IMG/VR virus record: IMGVR_UViG_3300018080_000123
Span: 1-64,000 of that record
Origin: a virus
DNA: 64,000 nt
Strand: one strand, 5' to 3'
Position numbers and translations under genes: made by a program. Of this stretch, positions 10,156-19,862 are shown in pieces (the stretch's first letter is position 1; each line of letters opens with the position of its first letter). The notes beneath the pieces were generated by a model. The model was not told the DNA's origin. It made no database searches and saw only the letters and a list, made by a program, of their open reading frames with translations.

Positions 10156-11865
10156 TTAATCTCGACAAAGATTAAACAAATACTCTGGGGTATTAATAAT
10201 AAACCTTATGACAACTCCCGCTGCTTTAATTTGTCTAATCAACGTTTGAGCGACTAGTCTGGCCTCTTGAGGGTCAACCATATATACTGGCTTGTCAATC
10301 CCACTTGAGCGAGGAATGTGAGGTGTCAAATCAGGGTCTAACAAATTAATTGTATCCCCGGCAGTATGATCGTATTGAAAAATATGTCCTGGATCAATTA
10401 ACAAGCTTGAATTAGTTGGCCTTCCGCGGTATGCAATTGGACCCTCTTCATTTGCTCTGCCAAAATTAAACACCAGATACCCGCTAGCATCAGGAATATC
10501 ACTGGAATCATCGGCCACAATAATCGGATAAATGTTCCCTGTTGTAATTGCTTGATTCAAAATTGTCTTTTCTCTTTGAACTGTATAAGGAGAATCTGCA
10601 GGGTCATATACAAATGACCCAATCCAGTTTTCGTAGAAAACAACAAATCCGTTTTTCCCGGTCGCTATAGACACTCTCGACAGATCAACAGCAGCTCCAA
10701 ATTGCAAAATAACGTTATTAATTCCAGTCGTATGAGATTGAATGGTGAATTCCTCTGTATTCTGCGAAAAGGTTTTACCTACATATACATCAGCGACAAC
10801 TTGATTATCAAAATCGCACGTGACGGTTTTTCCCACGTTATCTACAGCAGTAACGATTCCGTTGTCAGAATGAAAAAAATGGCTATTAGCTAAACCAATA
10901 GCAGGAGCTAAATCTGGAATTATTACAACGATTTCTCTGTTATTTACCTCATAAATAACCGTCGGAGATGGCAAATCAGATATTAGTTTTTCGCCAGTTT
11001 CAAATTGTAAGATTATATTAGCCGATCCGCCAGTAACACTAATAGATCCCGCCGCGCCGGGAGTATCGGTTCTCAGATTCAATTGAGGGACATTAGTTTC
11101 ACTATTCACTACGTCGGCTACAACAACTTCGCTTTGATCATTTATTAGCTCTATAAGCTCATCGACCGTTGCCGCGGAAGTATCGCTGAAATACGTGGGA
11201 TCAAAATCTAAGATAATACCTCGTTCTGCATCGCAATCTAATTCTAACACTTTAGAAGTATACACAACTCCTACACCGGAAGCCGCGCTTCCTCTATACT
11301 TAGTAGCCAAAGACAAGGTATTATTATCAATAATTCTAATTACTTTGACAAAGAAACTATTATCGTCTGTTGACAGTTTAATATACTGTCCTACGGTAAT
11401 CTCGGCTATAAAAAAAGTCCCAGCTCCAATAATAGTATTGGAGTCGTTAACAAAAGAAACCGTCCCCGTCAAAGGAATCGAAGTTCCAAAATTATAAGGC
11501 TCGGAGGTTTGAGCAGTTATGTTCGCCCTCGAAAATAAAGGACCCCAAAAAATATCAAGCAGCTTATACATTGTCACTAAGACCTGCTTAGGATCAAAAC
11601 TCATAACAGGAACTAGCTGTCTAAATTGGTCGTCAGATAAATTAGCTGCTAAAGGCTTACTAACACCAACATTTGATCCTAATGCTGTTAGATATTTATC
11701 GCTTGCCAAATTAACAAAAATCTGATTTTTTGCTTCTTCAATTTGCAAAACTAAATTTTCGTTTTCTTGAGCCCAAGCTTCAACTAGGCCTCGAACGAAA
11801 GACCCCTGGATCCTGGTCGGGTACATATTAGGAATAGTTTTAATATAGCGATCTAATTTACTCAT
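10156..11865 (-). CDS. Baseplate-proximal tail protein, 569 aa
   Basis: The N-terminus (LDRYIKTIPNMYPTRIQGSF, then AWAQENENLVLQI..., YLTALGSNVGV) follows the pattern of tail protein I / YmfQ-type baseplate proteins that sit next to baseplate J: a helical segment followed by an 'A-x-G-x-x-L-x-x-LG' region. Residues about 230-285 contain a module 'AATVDELIELIN...SISVTGGSANIILQF' that also occurs several times in the adjacent baseplate J protein. It is longer than the usual family members, the extra length being beta-rich inserts. It lies 1 nt after the baseplate J stop, consistent with co-assembly in the wedge. Confidence 0.75.
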   Translation of the reverse strand: MSKLDRYIKTIPNMYPTRIQGSFVRGLVEAWAQENENLVLQIEEAKNQIFVNLASDKYLTALGSNVGVSKPLAANLSDDQFRQLVPVMSFDPKQVLVTMYKLLDIFWGPLFSRANITAQTSEPYNFGTSIPLTGTVSFVNDSNTIIGAGTFFIAEITVGQYIKLSTDDNSFFVKVIRIIDNNTLSLATKYRGSAASGVGVVYTSKVLELDCDAERGIILDFDPTYFSDTSAATVDELIELINDQSEVVVADVVNSETNVPQLNLRTDTPGAAGSISVTGGSANIILQFETGEKLISDLPSPTVIYEVNNREIVVIIPDLAPAIGLANSHFFHSDNGIVTAVDNVGKTVTCDFDNQVVADVYVGKTFSQNTEEFTIQSHTTGINNVILQFGAAVDLSRVSIATGKNGFVVFYENWIGSFVYDPADSPYTVQREKTILNQAITTGNIYPIIVADDSSDIPDASGYLVFNFGRANEEGPIAYRGRPTNSSLLIDPGHIFQYDHTAGDTINLLDPDLTPHIPRSSGIDKPVYMVDPQEARLVAQTLIRQIKAAGVVIRFIINTPEYLFNLCRD

Positions 11866-11866
11866 T

Positions 11867-14800
11867 TTATCCTACAACTATGTCTGTATCTCTAATTCTC
11901 GGAACCTCATTATCTGCAATAACAATGTTCGAACTAGGAGTAGAAATCTCGACATCCGTGACGCCCTCTACAGAAATAATTCGACACGACAACTCCTGTA
12001 CAATTACGTCTTCTCCGACTCCCAGTCCGTTAATATATTGTGAAATAGCATTCTTAATATCTTCTTGAATTGTTGTTAATGTTATTCCCTCTGCCAAAGT
12101 AACGTTGACTTCAACAGAAACTTGCTTAACTGTAGGAGGCAAAACTTCGATTTGAATTCCCGCTGCTTTAACTCCGGGAAAAGTTATCGGATCCGAACCT
12201 AGTCCATCGACTGTTCTTTGGACTCTTCGCAGGAGTCCGGTATAATATTTATATCCATCTAGCCCTCTGACTTCATTGGTTTGAAACTGAAGCTTATCGT
12301 TCGCATCTTCACCTGTCACTTGAACACTTCCGCTTTCACCGGTAATTGTCGAGCTAATTTGAACCCTACTTGTCCCAATTAATTCGACATTTGAACGAAG
12401 AGCCATTGTTGTTACAAAACTATTATTAAGATATCTAACGACATTTTCAGCAGTAATTGGAACAACAATAAACGTGTCTCCTATTGCGAGACCAAAAGGG
12501 GCCGCTACTGTTAAGCTAATCCGACCATTTCCAGTAACCGGATTATAGCTATTTACTGTCGTAATATGTCCGGCACTTGCTCCTGTTTTAATAACAACTC
12601 TGTATCCTAGAATCTCATTACTCTCGGTAAATTTTGATCCAAAAGCGTCCCCAGTTACACTAATATCGGCATCAAAAACACTTGGACTTACAACGTTTCT
12701 AATCGTTCCATCTACATTCATTGTAATTGTATAAACAGCATCTCCGTCCATAACAACAATCAACTCATCTCCCTCATCAAAAATAAAATTCTCAGTTGTA
12801 GAAATTACTGCGGCCGTGTGAGACTCTAAGCTCTGAACCCACTCTCCAATCGGAAACCCAAGTGAAGGAGCGGTAGATACAGTAATTTCAATACTCCCGG
12901 AGGAAGTAAGATTGTTTGTTCTTATAAGAACTTTTCCATTGCTTAACGCAAAAGCCGTCGCCCCGCCGATATCTTCGTTGATAACTTCAGCCACCTCAGC
13001 GGCTGTCGCTTGTGCAATATTAGCAAAATCAGCTGTATTAAATGTTGCAACTTGACCGCCGCCGCCATCAATTTCGACTGTAATTGCTTCTCCATTAGAT
13101 AGATTGTATGGCTCGGCAAATGCAGTAACTAAAAATCCTCTTGTCTGATTAGATCCAGCTGTATACTGATCTCCAACAGAGGCTGGCGTTTCAAGTTCAA
13201 TTTGTCCATTAAATCTATTTAACGTGTAATCTTTACTCGATCCAATAACGGCGTTTGTATCAAAACCAAACTCGACGTTAGCCACTCCGCCTGTTACCTG
13301 AATACTTGAAATAGCACTATTTTCTAAATTAGATCTAAGAGTAATTCTCAAATCTTCAGAGGTTACTATAGCAGTTACTCCAGCTAAATCTTCGTTTAAA
13401 ACAGCAACAACCTCTTCGGCAGTCGCGGCATTAATATTGGCAAAATCAACAGTATTAAAAGTCGCGGTTTGAATATTAGCGGCTTTACCATCAACAATTA
13501 CTGTTAGGGTATCCCCATTATTCAAATTATACAATTGAGGGTTTGCGCACTCAATAGAAGCTGTTGTTCCGTCTTTATTTAACAAACTAATTGAAAGTCC
13601 ATCAAACTTATATAGCCTCAAAGACTCATTTAATCCGGTTGGAAAATTCAATTTGTCTGATGCATTAGCTGTCCCGCCAGTAACTTGAATTGACTCGTTT
13701 TCTTGAGCTTTTGCTCTAATAGTAACTTTTGTTCCATTCTCAGAAGTTCTCGCTTCAATCAATGTAGCATTATCATTAATCGACTCGACCACTTCTTCTG
13801 CTGTAGCAATTCCAGGATTAGCAAAATTATCCGAACTGAAAGTAACTATTTCTTCTACCCCGTTAGCCTCATAGATAAGAGTTTCGTTAGCGATTCCTAA
13901 CGAATAAGACTCCGAATTAATTGTCTCAACCTGTGCTTTAATAACAGGGGGAGTGTCTAGCTGTAAAAATTCTTCTCCGCCAGTGGCAGAATTTAAAATT
14001 ATCTCTCTTCCTTGGCCAGCAAACGAAGGCTCAAATCCTGTTCCATCGTCAATATATAAAAAAGCTAAATCATTTAACGTAGTCGAATCAACAAAATTTG
14101 CAGACACAACGCGCTTGTTCTCGTCGGGATCGGTAATACCTACTATTGTTGATATAATCGACTGAGCCGTTCCGCGGCTTAAGCCTTGAATATGAGCTCT
14201 AATTCTATCTCTTAGTTGTTCGTCTGTTTCTTCATCTGCTCCATTAGTAAATGTTTCTGGATTTGTAACCTCAGCTCCTTCAAATGGCAACGAATCAAAC
14301 TCATTGATAGCCCCAATTGGAGCGTTTCCATCCGCGCCGGGAGAAAGAGCTGTCACTAAAACATTTTCAACCTCTTCTTCGCCATCAAGAATCGTTTCCT
14401 CATTATTTACCGAATATAGGACTTCCTCATTAATATCGCTTGCGGGAATCTTAACGGTTGTCCCAGCGGGAATTGCCCTATCCCCGCCCTGCGATAAAAT
14501 AACCGACTCTTCGGTTCCATGATCATTTGAAAGACCTGCGGATAGATAGATTGTCCAATAGCTAACAAAATTTTCTTTTCCATTACTTCCTAGAGCAGTA
14601 TTAACAGGAACTGTCTCAACGTTGTCGGTTCCACGACCGATAATTACTGACCAGGTTCCAGATGTTGGAAAGCTTGTTGCATCGTCGACGTATATTTTTA
14701 TTCCTCCAGTAACAGGGCCCGGCAAGTTGTCATAAATATTAGTTTCAATTTTTACAATATTGCTATCGCTAATTGTAACTAAGCCAGAAGCCGATTGAGC

Positions 14801-15049
14801 GGCAATTCTTCCTTCTAGTCCATACTCGATTGCTCTATTAACTAAATCATCTCCCGCAGTAGTGTTAAGATTGTAGTTTCTAATAATCTGAAGCATGTCG
14901 TAATTTTCTTGAAATGCTTCTTGCGCTGCAGCTTCGAGCAAAGTTCGAATAACCGAAGCCCTATTAATATCGTTAACTGGGGTTTCAGCAAGCATTTTAG
15001 CTATCATATCGGCTAATATTTGCTGTCTCGATCTAAGATTGAATGCCAT
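11867..15049 (-). CDS. Baseplate J-like wedge protein (T4 gp6-type)
   Basis: Residues 1-100 match the baseplate J N-terminal pattern: RSRQQILADMI, then SVIRTLLEAAAQEA, a tyrosine-rich helix and 'TTAGDDLVNRAIEYGLEGR'. The C-terminus (about 975-1060: KQVSVEVNVTLAEG..., KNAISQYINGLGVGEDV, 'VEGVTDVEISTP') is the typical baseplate J end. At 1060 residues it is two to three times the usual length. The excess is a central array of at least four related modules, each with 'F-x(3)-F-A-N-x(3)-ATAxEVxxxIN' and ending 'SIxVTGGxANxxLxF', reminiscent of flagellin hook-IN repeats. Baseplate J proteins form the wedge ring that links the hub to the fibers. Confidence 0.9.
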   Translation of the reverse strand: MAFNLRSRQQILADMIAKMLAETPVNDINRASVIRTLLEAAAQEAFQENYDMLQIIRNYNLNTTAGDDLVNRAIEYGLEGRIAAQSASGLVTISDSNIVKIETNIYDNLPGPVTGGIKIYVDDATSFPTSGTWSVIIGRGTDNVETVPVNTALGSNGKENFVSYWTIYLSAGLSNDHGTEESVILSQGGDRAIPAGTTVKIPASDINEEVLYSVNNEETILDGEEEVENVLVTALSPGADGNAPIGAINEFDSLPFEGAEVTNPETFTNGADEETDEQLRDRIRAHIQGLSRGTAQSIISTIVGITDPDENKRVVSANFVDSTTLNDLAFLYIDDGTGFEPSFAGQGREIILNSATGGEEFLQLDTPPVIKAQVETINSESYSLGIANETLIYEANGVEEIVTFSSDNFANPGIATAEEVVESINDNATLIEARTSENGTKVTIRAKAQENESIQVTGGTANASDKLNFPTGLNESLRLYKFDGLSISLLNKDGTTASIECANPQLYNLNNGDTLTVIVDGKAANIQTATFNTVDFANINAATAEEVVAVLNEDLAGVTAIVTSEDLRITLRSNLENSAISSIQVTGGVANVEFGFDTNAVIGSSKDYTLNRFNGQIELETPASVGDQYTAGSNQTRGFLVTAFAEPYNLSNGEAITVEIDGGGGQVATFNTADFANIAQATAAEVAEVINEDIGGATAFALSNGKVLIRTNNLTSSGSIEITVSTAPSLGFPIGEWVQSLESHTAAVISTTENFIFDEGDELIVVMDGDAVYTITMNVDGTIRNVVSPSVFDADISVTGDAFGSKFTESNEILGYRVVIKTGASAGHITTVNSYNPVTGNGRISLTVAAPFGLAIGDTFIVVPITAENVVRYLNNSFVTTMALRSNVELIGTSRVQISSTITGESGSVQVTGEDANDKLQFQTNEVRGLDGYKYYTGLLRRVQRTVDGLGSDPITFPGVKAAGIQIEVLPPTVKQVSVEVNVTLAEGITLTTIQEDIKNAISQYINGLGVGEDVIVQELSCRIISVEGVTDVEISTPSSNIVIADNEVPRIRDTDIVVG

Positions 15050-15060
15050 TATTTACATCC

Positions 15061-17103
15061 TTATAAAGGTAATGTTACCGGAACGGGCTGCTGTATCCAT
15101 TTTATTTTTAAATCTACTTCCATTTTCACCGTATTGCCCTCAATATTAACGGAAAGATTAGTGATTCGCTCAAATCTTGAATCTTTTAATATTGCCTCTC
15201 TAATTTGATCTGCTACGTTCTCAACGGTGGTCATTTTCTCGCCAACGGCTAATCCAATTCCAATATCAGTATGATACTTCAAATCCCCTCTTTCAAGAGT
15301 AAGGTTAATTATAACTGCTTGTCCGGCATTATCGGCTCCTGCAACTAGCTTAAAATCTCCCTTGTTAGAAAATTCAAGATCAAAATTCTTATCAAGTTTA
15401 ATATCAACACCAAGATTTTTTTCTGCAGCTGTCAGCGCGGCCGTAATAGGATAATCCTTAGTAACAGGAATATCAAAATCAACAGCTTGTTCAGCTTGCG
15501 GAAGAAGCAGCTTATCTCCAGGTTGCTTAATCCTCGGATCGGTGGGTGCGTCTTGGATATAAGGCGGTTTCAAATTATTAAGCACCGCGATATCTATCCA
15601 CTTTTCAGGATCATTAAAATATTGAGAAGCAATATCTTCTAGGGTTGTATCAAAAGGAATTGTTATTTCTTCAACGGACCCGGGGATAACAACAGGAATT
15701 CTCTTATTAAATACAGTATTAATTTGATTAATGTTTTCTTCAAGCGTATTTCTAAACGGCAAATTAGTAGATACCATGTAATCAAGAGCTTTATCAATAG
15801 TATCAAAAGCGCCTAAAACGTCAGATTCGCTATCAGAAGGCCTTCTTCCTTCTCCCGGAGTAAATGTTTGGAGTCGATTAGTAAATGCATTATAATCTTC
15901 ATTCCCTAAGCCAAACGCTTCGCTTGCATTGTCATAAATTCTTTGATTTTCTTCCTTTAAGGTCTCGTAAAACTCTCTTGAAGAATTTTTAACGCTACTA
16001 ACTTCTTCATTAAACTCGCGCTTTTCGTCGTCATTTAAAAAATCTAAGGTAACTTGTTCCGCTGCTTCAGGAGGAAGAAAATCATTGGTATATTTCTTTG
16101 TTGCTTCTCTTTTAATATTTTTAGGAATAGCTACTTCTCTAAACGCCGGATTTCCTTCTCTTTTTAAACTTGCAATCAGGTTATAATAAGCAGCCTTAGA
16201 CCCCGCCGTAAGCTTATTTGCAAGCGAACTTGGCATATCATAGATACTATAAATTGCTCCGATCAAAGCTTTCGTAGCTAAGGTTGCTTTTCTTAATGGC
16301 TCTAAAAATGTCTGAGCGATGTTTCCCTCAATGTTTCTTAAAATAGCCTGATTCTTTAACATCACTCCCCTGGCAATTGTAAGCTTCTCATTTACCTCAC
16401 TAATTACATTGTCAAAGTCTTGAAACATTCCAGGCAGCGGATCGGCTATTGTTTGCTCTGCTTCGACTGCTCCAAGAACGCGCATTTGAATTGTATAGTC
16501 ATATAAAAAACCTCTAGAAGCGGATCTTTTCAAAGAAAATGATTCCGGCTCAACAATAAAAACTTCGTTGTCTTTTCTATTAATGAATAAGAGCCTCAAC
16601 TCTAATTTGTTTTTCTTTTCCTCAGCATATGCTCTAAAATAATTTCTTAGCTCTTGAAAATGCTCATATCCTGTTCTCAAATCAGATCGACCGGCAATAA
16701 CCTTACCGCTACTCTGAGCTCCTCCAACTCCTTTAAAGGGATGAAGGCCAGTCGTTCCAGAAATTATTAAGGTTTTAAAAATAATTCCATTATGTTCGAC
16801 AACTATTCCGCCCTGTGTCGGGGTAATTAAAATAGAAAATTGTTCATCTTGTTGCAAATCTGACGGATTAATATGTAACTTAAACTCAGAATATCCCTCG
16901 GCCGCTGACTCAGGCTTTAAAGGCCTATTGTTGTTAATGACCTTGAAGCTATATGGAAGACTAAGTTTCCAGTTTTTACCCTTAATAGTGTTCGTTATAA
17001 GAGAGAGATCTGGATATAGAGCTCCCCTTTTACCCGCAGCTTCTCCTGTGAAGAAGTCCACTGTATTCTGAACCTGTTTGATAATTTCGCCAATTCCAGC
17101 CAT
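15061..17103 (-). CDS. Baseplate protein: LysM-type and gp25-like domains fused
   Basis: 680 residues with three parts. The N-terminal 230 residues resemble XkdP/gp53-type tail proteins (SFKVINNNRPLKPESAAEG, then a strand-rich region with 'GFLYDYTIQMRVLG'). A helical linker follows. Residues about 475-545 form a LysM-like domain ('ITIPFDTTLEDIASQYFNDP', 'WIDIAVLNNLKPPYI', 'PGDKLLLP'). The C-terminal 130 residues look like the gp25/GPW wedge domain ('LVAGADNAGQAVIINLTLER', then GxGLAVGEK). In most phages these are separate genes, so this is a fusion of hub-proximal and wedge functions. It lies directly before baseplate J in transcription order. Confidence 0.8.
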   Translation of the reverse strand: MAGIGEIIKQVQNTVDFFTGEAAGKRGALYPDLSLITNTIKGKNWKLSLPYSFKVINNNRPLKPESAAEGYSEFKLHINPSDLQQDEQFSILITPTQGGIVVEHNGIIFKTLIISGTTGLHPFKGVGGAQSSGKVIAGRSDLRTGYEHFQELRNYFRAYAEEKKNKLELRLLFINRKDNEVFIVEPESFSLKRSASRGFLYDYTIQMRVLGAVEAEQTIADPLPGMFQDFDNVISEVNEKLTIARGVMLKNQAILRNIEGNIAQTFLEPLRKATLATKALIGAIYSIYDMPSSLANKLTAGSKAAYYNLIASLKREGNPAFREVAIPKNIKREATKKYTNDFLPPEAAEQVTLDFLNDDEKREFNEEVSSVKNSSREFYETLKEENQRIYDNASEAFGLGNEDYNAFTNRLQTFTPGEGRRPSDSESDVLGAFDTIDKALDYMVSTNLPFRNTLEENINQINTVFNKRIPVVIPGSVEEITIPFDTTLEDIASQYFNDPEKWIDIAVLNNLKPPYIQDAPTDPRIKQPGDKLLLPQAEQAVDFDIPVTKDYPITAALTAAEKNLGVDIKLDKNFDLEFSNKGDFKLVAGADNAGQAVIINLTLERGDLKYHTDIGIGLAVGEKMTTVENVADQIREAILKDSRFERITNLSVNIEGNTVKMEVDLKIKWIQQPVPVTLPL

Positions 17104-17107
17104 TATA

Positions 17108-17299
17108 TTACCCTGTTATTCCTCCAGTTTGAGGCCCGCTATGTTCGACTGTCACTTCTGCGTTAGCGATTAAATGATCAATAATTGCCTTTGAAATTGC
17201 CTGCCAAATCGCCAGAACCTGCGGAGTCTCGGCTCCGCCCGTAACGCTCTTTATTGCGTCAACAATTTCTTGCCCTAGCTGATCTTTATTCATTGCCAT
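17108..17299 (-). CDS. Small tail protein, 63 aa
   Basis: Short helical protein (QLGQEIVDAIKSVTG, then VLAIWQAISKAIIDHLIANA) ending in a Gly/Thr-rich tail. Small proteins of this composition sit between the spike and the wedge genes in many contractile-tail phages, but I cannot name the family with certainty. It is packed 3-4 nt from both neighbours, so it belongs to the baseplate operon. Confidence 0.75.
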   Translation of the reverse strand: MAMNKDQLGQEIVDAIKSVTGGAETPQVLAIWQAISKAIIDHLIANAEVTVEHSGPQTGGITG

Positions 17300-17302
17300 G
17301 TT

Positions 17303-18394
17303 TTATCCCCCAGCCTTTATTTTATTGTAGCCCGCTACATGAGGGGCCATCAAAAATGGATCATAGCTTCCTGTAGTAACGATGTCTTTCCCGTTCCCTT
17401 GAATTTCAACATTACTACTTGCATCAATCGTAACCTTCCCACCGCTATTAAGATCGACATCTCCCGAAACATTAATTTGCCATTTTTGACCTATTGTCTC
17501 AGTTACATCTTTTTGATAATTGTTAGTAACAGTATCTTTTACAGTCTCTGTATGTGTTCCTTCGACGGTTGTTTGCTTATTTCCGCCAACGGTCGTTGTT
17601 TCGTCTGTTCCAACCGTATTAATCTGCTTTTCGCCAGATATGTTTTTGACATCTTTATTTGCGTTAACTTCAATGGTCTTATTAGGAATATCAAGCTGAA
17701 TAAAAGCTTCTGGATTCTCAATTCGGATTGTCTCGCTAACTCTATCAATTAAGATTTTTTGATTCTTATTATCAGTAACAAATACCTTTCCATCTTTGTC
17801 AATCTTAATCTCTGTAGGAGCCGTGCCAGATCGTACTGGAGTATGAGGGGTTTTTGGGTTTCTCTTGCCGCCAAAATAAGTAATGATCAACTCACCATCA
17901 TCATTAATTTTCCACCGGAGACCATTAAATTCCCCCACCAAAGTTTCACCATCGCTAACTGCTGGTTTTTCAACAAGATTTCCCGGATGAGGATAGGCTC
18001 CCAGAATTACAGCCGAATTGTAGTGACCGCTAATAAACCCAACAATTACATACGAGTTATCAAAGTTTTGAGCGGCTTCTGTAGCGCTCATTTTCCCGCC
18101 CGTTAGGTTGGTCGTTCTTTTATTGTAAACCCATTCACAAAAATTATTGATTCCGCCAAATGAATTTAGCGACACTACATTACTTAATCTTTCTCCTTCT
18201 CTGCTTCCGCCCTCAATAAGGACATTATACTCGGTTCCAAATCCATAAACATTTCTAGAATCCGTTTTTGGAATAACGTCCGTGACGACTGCTTTATAGA
18301 TTTCAAAATTATTAAAAACTCTCGAATTGCCAGACCTACGCGCTGCTGGAGTATTAGAGCTGATAATTGTTCCATCTACCATTCTTCTCGTCAT
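17303..18394 (-). CDS. Baseplate central spike protein (gpV / gp5 C-terminal type)
   Basis: The N-terminal 160 residues look like an OB-fold spike base ('SYVIVGFISGHYNSAVILGA' and 'YPHPGN' are typical). From about residue 190 the chain becomes a repetitive beta-helix: 'TDNKNQKILIDRVSETIRI', then short repeats 'TVGGNKQTTVEGTHTETVKD', as in gp5 and VgrG needles. I start at the ATG at 18394, which has GGAG 5 nt upstream just after the previous stop; a TTG seven codons earlier lacks a site. The trimer would form the membrane-puncturing tip beneath the hub. No lysozyme domain is inserted, unlike T4 gp5. Confidence 0.85.
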   Translation of the reverse strand: MTRRMVDGTIISSNTPAARRSGNSRVFNNFEIYKAVVTDVIPKTDSRNVYGFGTEYNVLIEGGSREGERLSNVVSLNSFGGINNFCEWVYNKRTTNLTGGKMSATEAAQNFDNSYVIVGFISGHYNSAVILGAYPHPGNLVEKPAVSDGETLVGEFNGLRWKINDDGELIITYFGGKRNPKTPHTPVRSGTAPTEIKIDKDGKVFVTDNKNQKILIDRVSETIRIENPEAFIQLDIPNKTIEVNANKDVKNISGEKQINTVGTDETTTVGGNKQTTVEGTHTETVKDTVTNNYQKDVTETIGQKWQINVSGDVDLNSGGKVTIDASSNVEIQGNGKDIVTTGSYDPFLMAPHVAGYNKIKAGG

Positions 18395-18407
18395 CGTCTC
18401 TCCGCAA

Positions 18408-19862
18408 TTACGCAAAAGTCGGACCGCTTGGAAAATCCCCTAGCAGCTCAAGTTCGTCAACAAATTGACCGTTTGATTTAATTCCATGCGTTACTTCTAG
18501 CGAAGTGAATATTGGCTGTAAATAGCTCCACTGAATGGAAATACTTTCCACCATATACAATCGCTCTCTATCTTTTAGCTCAACCATCTCGCCTATCTGA
18601 AAATTGGACATGTTCGCAACGACTATTGTCCCGTTCTCATATCTGTAATAATCGTGCCAATAATTGGCCATTCTCTCTGACCATTTGATAATATTATTCC
18701 ACTCTACAAAAGAAGATGTGCTTTCTTTAGTGACGGCAAATTCGGTATTTCTATCAATCATATTCAGACCATATCTTCTTATGGAATCAATATTTGTTAG
18801 AGGTAATCCCTTTTTACCAGCAGCATTTAAAAAATTAATACCAGTTAAATTGCTTGTTGACGATCTAACTAAGGTATAGTTATATCTTTCGTGATCGCTA
18901 AAACCAAGATCGTCTGATATAATGTTAAGCTCAGGAATAGAAACTCTTTGATCTTTCGGAGTCAGCTTTTTCAACTCATCGTTGGTCATAGGAATTCGTC
19001 TAAAAATCAATGTTGGAGCCATTCCTAAATTTTCTTTTCTCAAATCAATGAATATCTCATTCTGAATGGGATTAGAAGCCTGAGTTAACACACTCCAAAC
19101 ATTCCCGCTAGTAATTCTACTTACATCTCTAAAAATACTATATCCTTCAATATCTTTTCCAATCTTCTGACGCAATATGTCAAAAAACGCCGTTGTAGAT
19201 CCTTTCTTTCTCGTTTCCCCTTTTAAAGCATTAAACACTCGCGGCGGAAGAAGTAATTGAAACAATGACTGAGTATTTGTTTCTGAGTCAACGGTGGCGT
19301 CTTTATATTTACCGCCAAAGAAAACGTTAAAATATTCCTTGACAAAATCTACCGGAGATCCTTCTAGTTTGAATCCGCTAGCTGTTAGTGCTAATTCTTG
19401 TATTCTTCTATCATGAAATGGAGCGAAATACATCTGCGTCTTTTCTAATATCTTTCCAATTCCTCTTCCAGCGATTATCAAAACACGAGTAACGGCTCCA
19501 TTTTCCATGACCTGTTTACTCACAGAAACTCTATCTATGCTTCCAACCAGCTTAAGCCCTCTGTTTGTAGAATAATCAATATTTTCAGCTTTATCTAAAT
19601 AGATCATAATCCAGTCGCCAGGTCTAACTTTAGCCACACTATCATTCGGTTTCATTTCTATAGTAAAAGTAGCGGCTGGATCGTTCTTAGTTCGAGTAAT
19701 ACTACACGAAGTTATTCCTTTTTCAACATCTATTTCTACCGTATCTAACAGCTCACTGTCGTTCATTTCTCTTTCATTAAACTTATTTTCCAGAATCTGA
19801 TTCGCGAAAGAAAAAATTCTTACAGCGCATTCCGTTCTTGTATTTTCTAAAATATTTGGCAT
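18408..19862 (-). CDS. Baseplate hub protein (gp27 / XkdQ / gpD type)
   Basis: 484 residues between the tape measure and the spike, the standard hub position. The N-terminal 150 residues are strand-rich with 'GITSCSITRTKNDPAATFTI' and 'VRPGDWIMIYLDKAEN', then 'LVGSIDRVSVSKQV', the recurring pattern of hub domains that bind the tube. The C-terminal region contains 'MIDRNTEFAVTKES', and 'VANMSNFQIGEMVELKDRER', a beta-barrel typical of the family. It should form the trimeric ring linking spike and tube. It starts directly at the stop of the tape measure (A of TAATG shared). Confidence 0.8.
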   Translation of the reverse strand: MPNILENTRTECAVRIFSFANQILENKFNEREMNDSELLDTVEIDVEKGITSCSITRTKNDPAATFTIEMKPNDSVAKVRPGDWIMIYLDKAENIDYSTNRGLKLVGSIDRVSVSKQVMENGAVTRVLIIAGRGIGKILEKTQMYFAPFHDRRIQELALTASGFKLEGSPVDFVKEYFNVFFGGKYKDATVDSETNTQSLFQLLLPPRVFNALKGETRKKGSTTAFFDILRQKIGKDIEGYSIFRDVSRITSGNVWSVLTQASNPIQNEIFIDLRKENLGMAPTLIFRRIPMTNDELKKLTPKDQRVSIPELNIISDDLGFSDHERYNYTLVRSSTSNLTGINFLNAAGKKGLPLTNIDSIRRYGLNMIDRNTEFAVTKESTSSFVEWNNIIKWSERMANYWHDYYRYENGTIVVANMSNFQIGEMVELKDRERLYMVESISIQWSYLQPIFTSLEVTHGIKSNGQFVDELELLGDFPSGPTFA

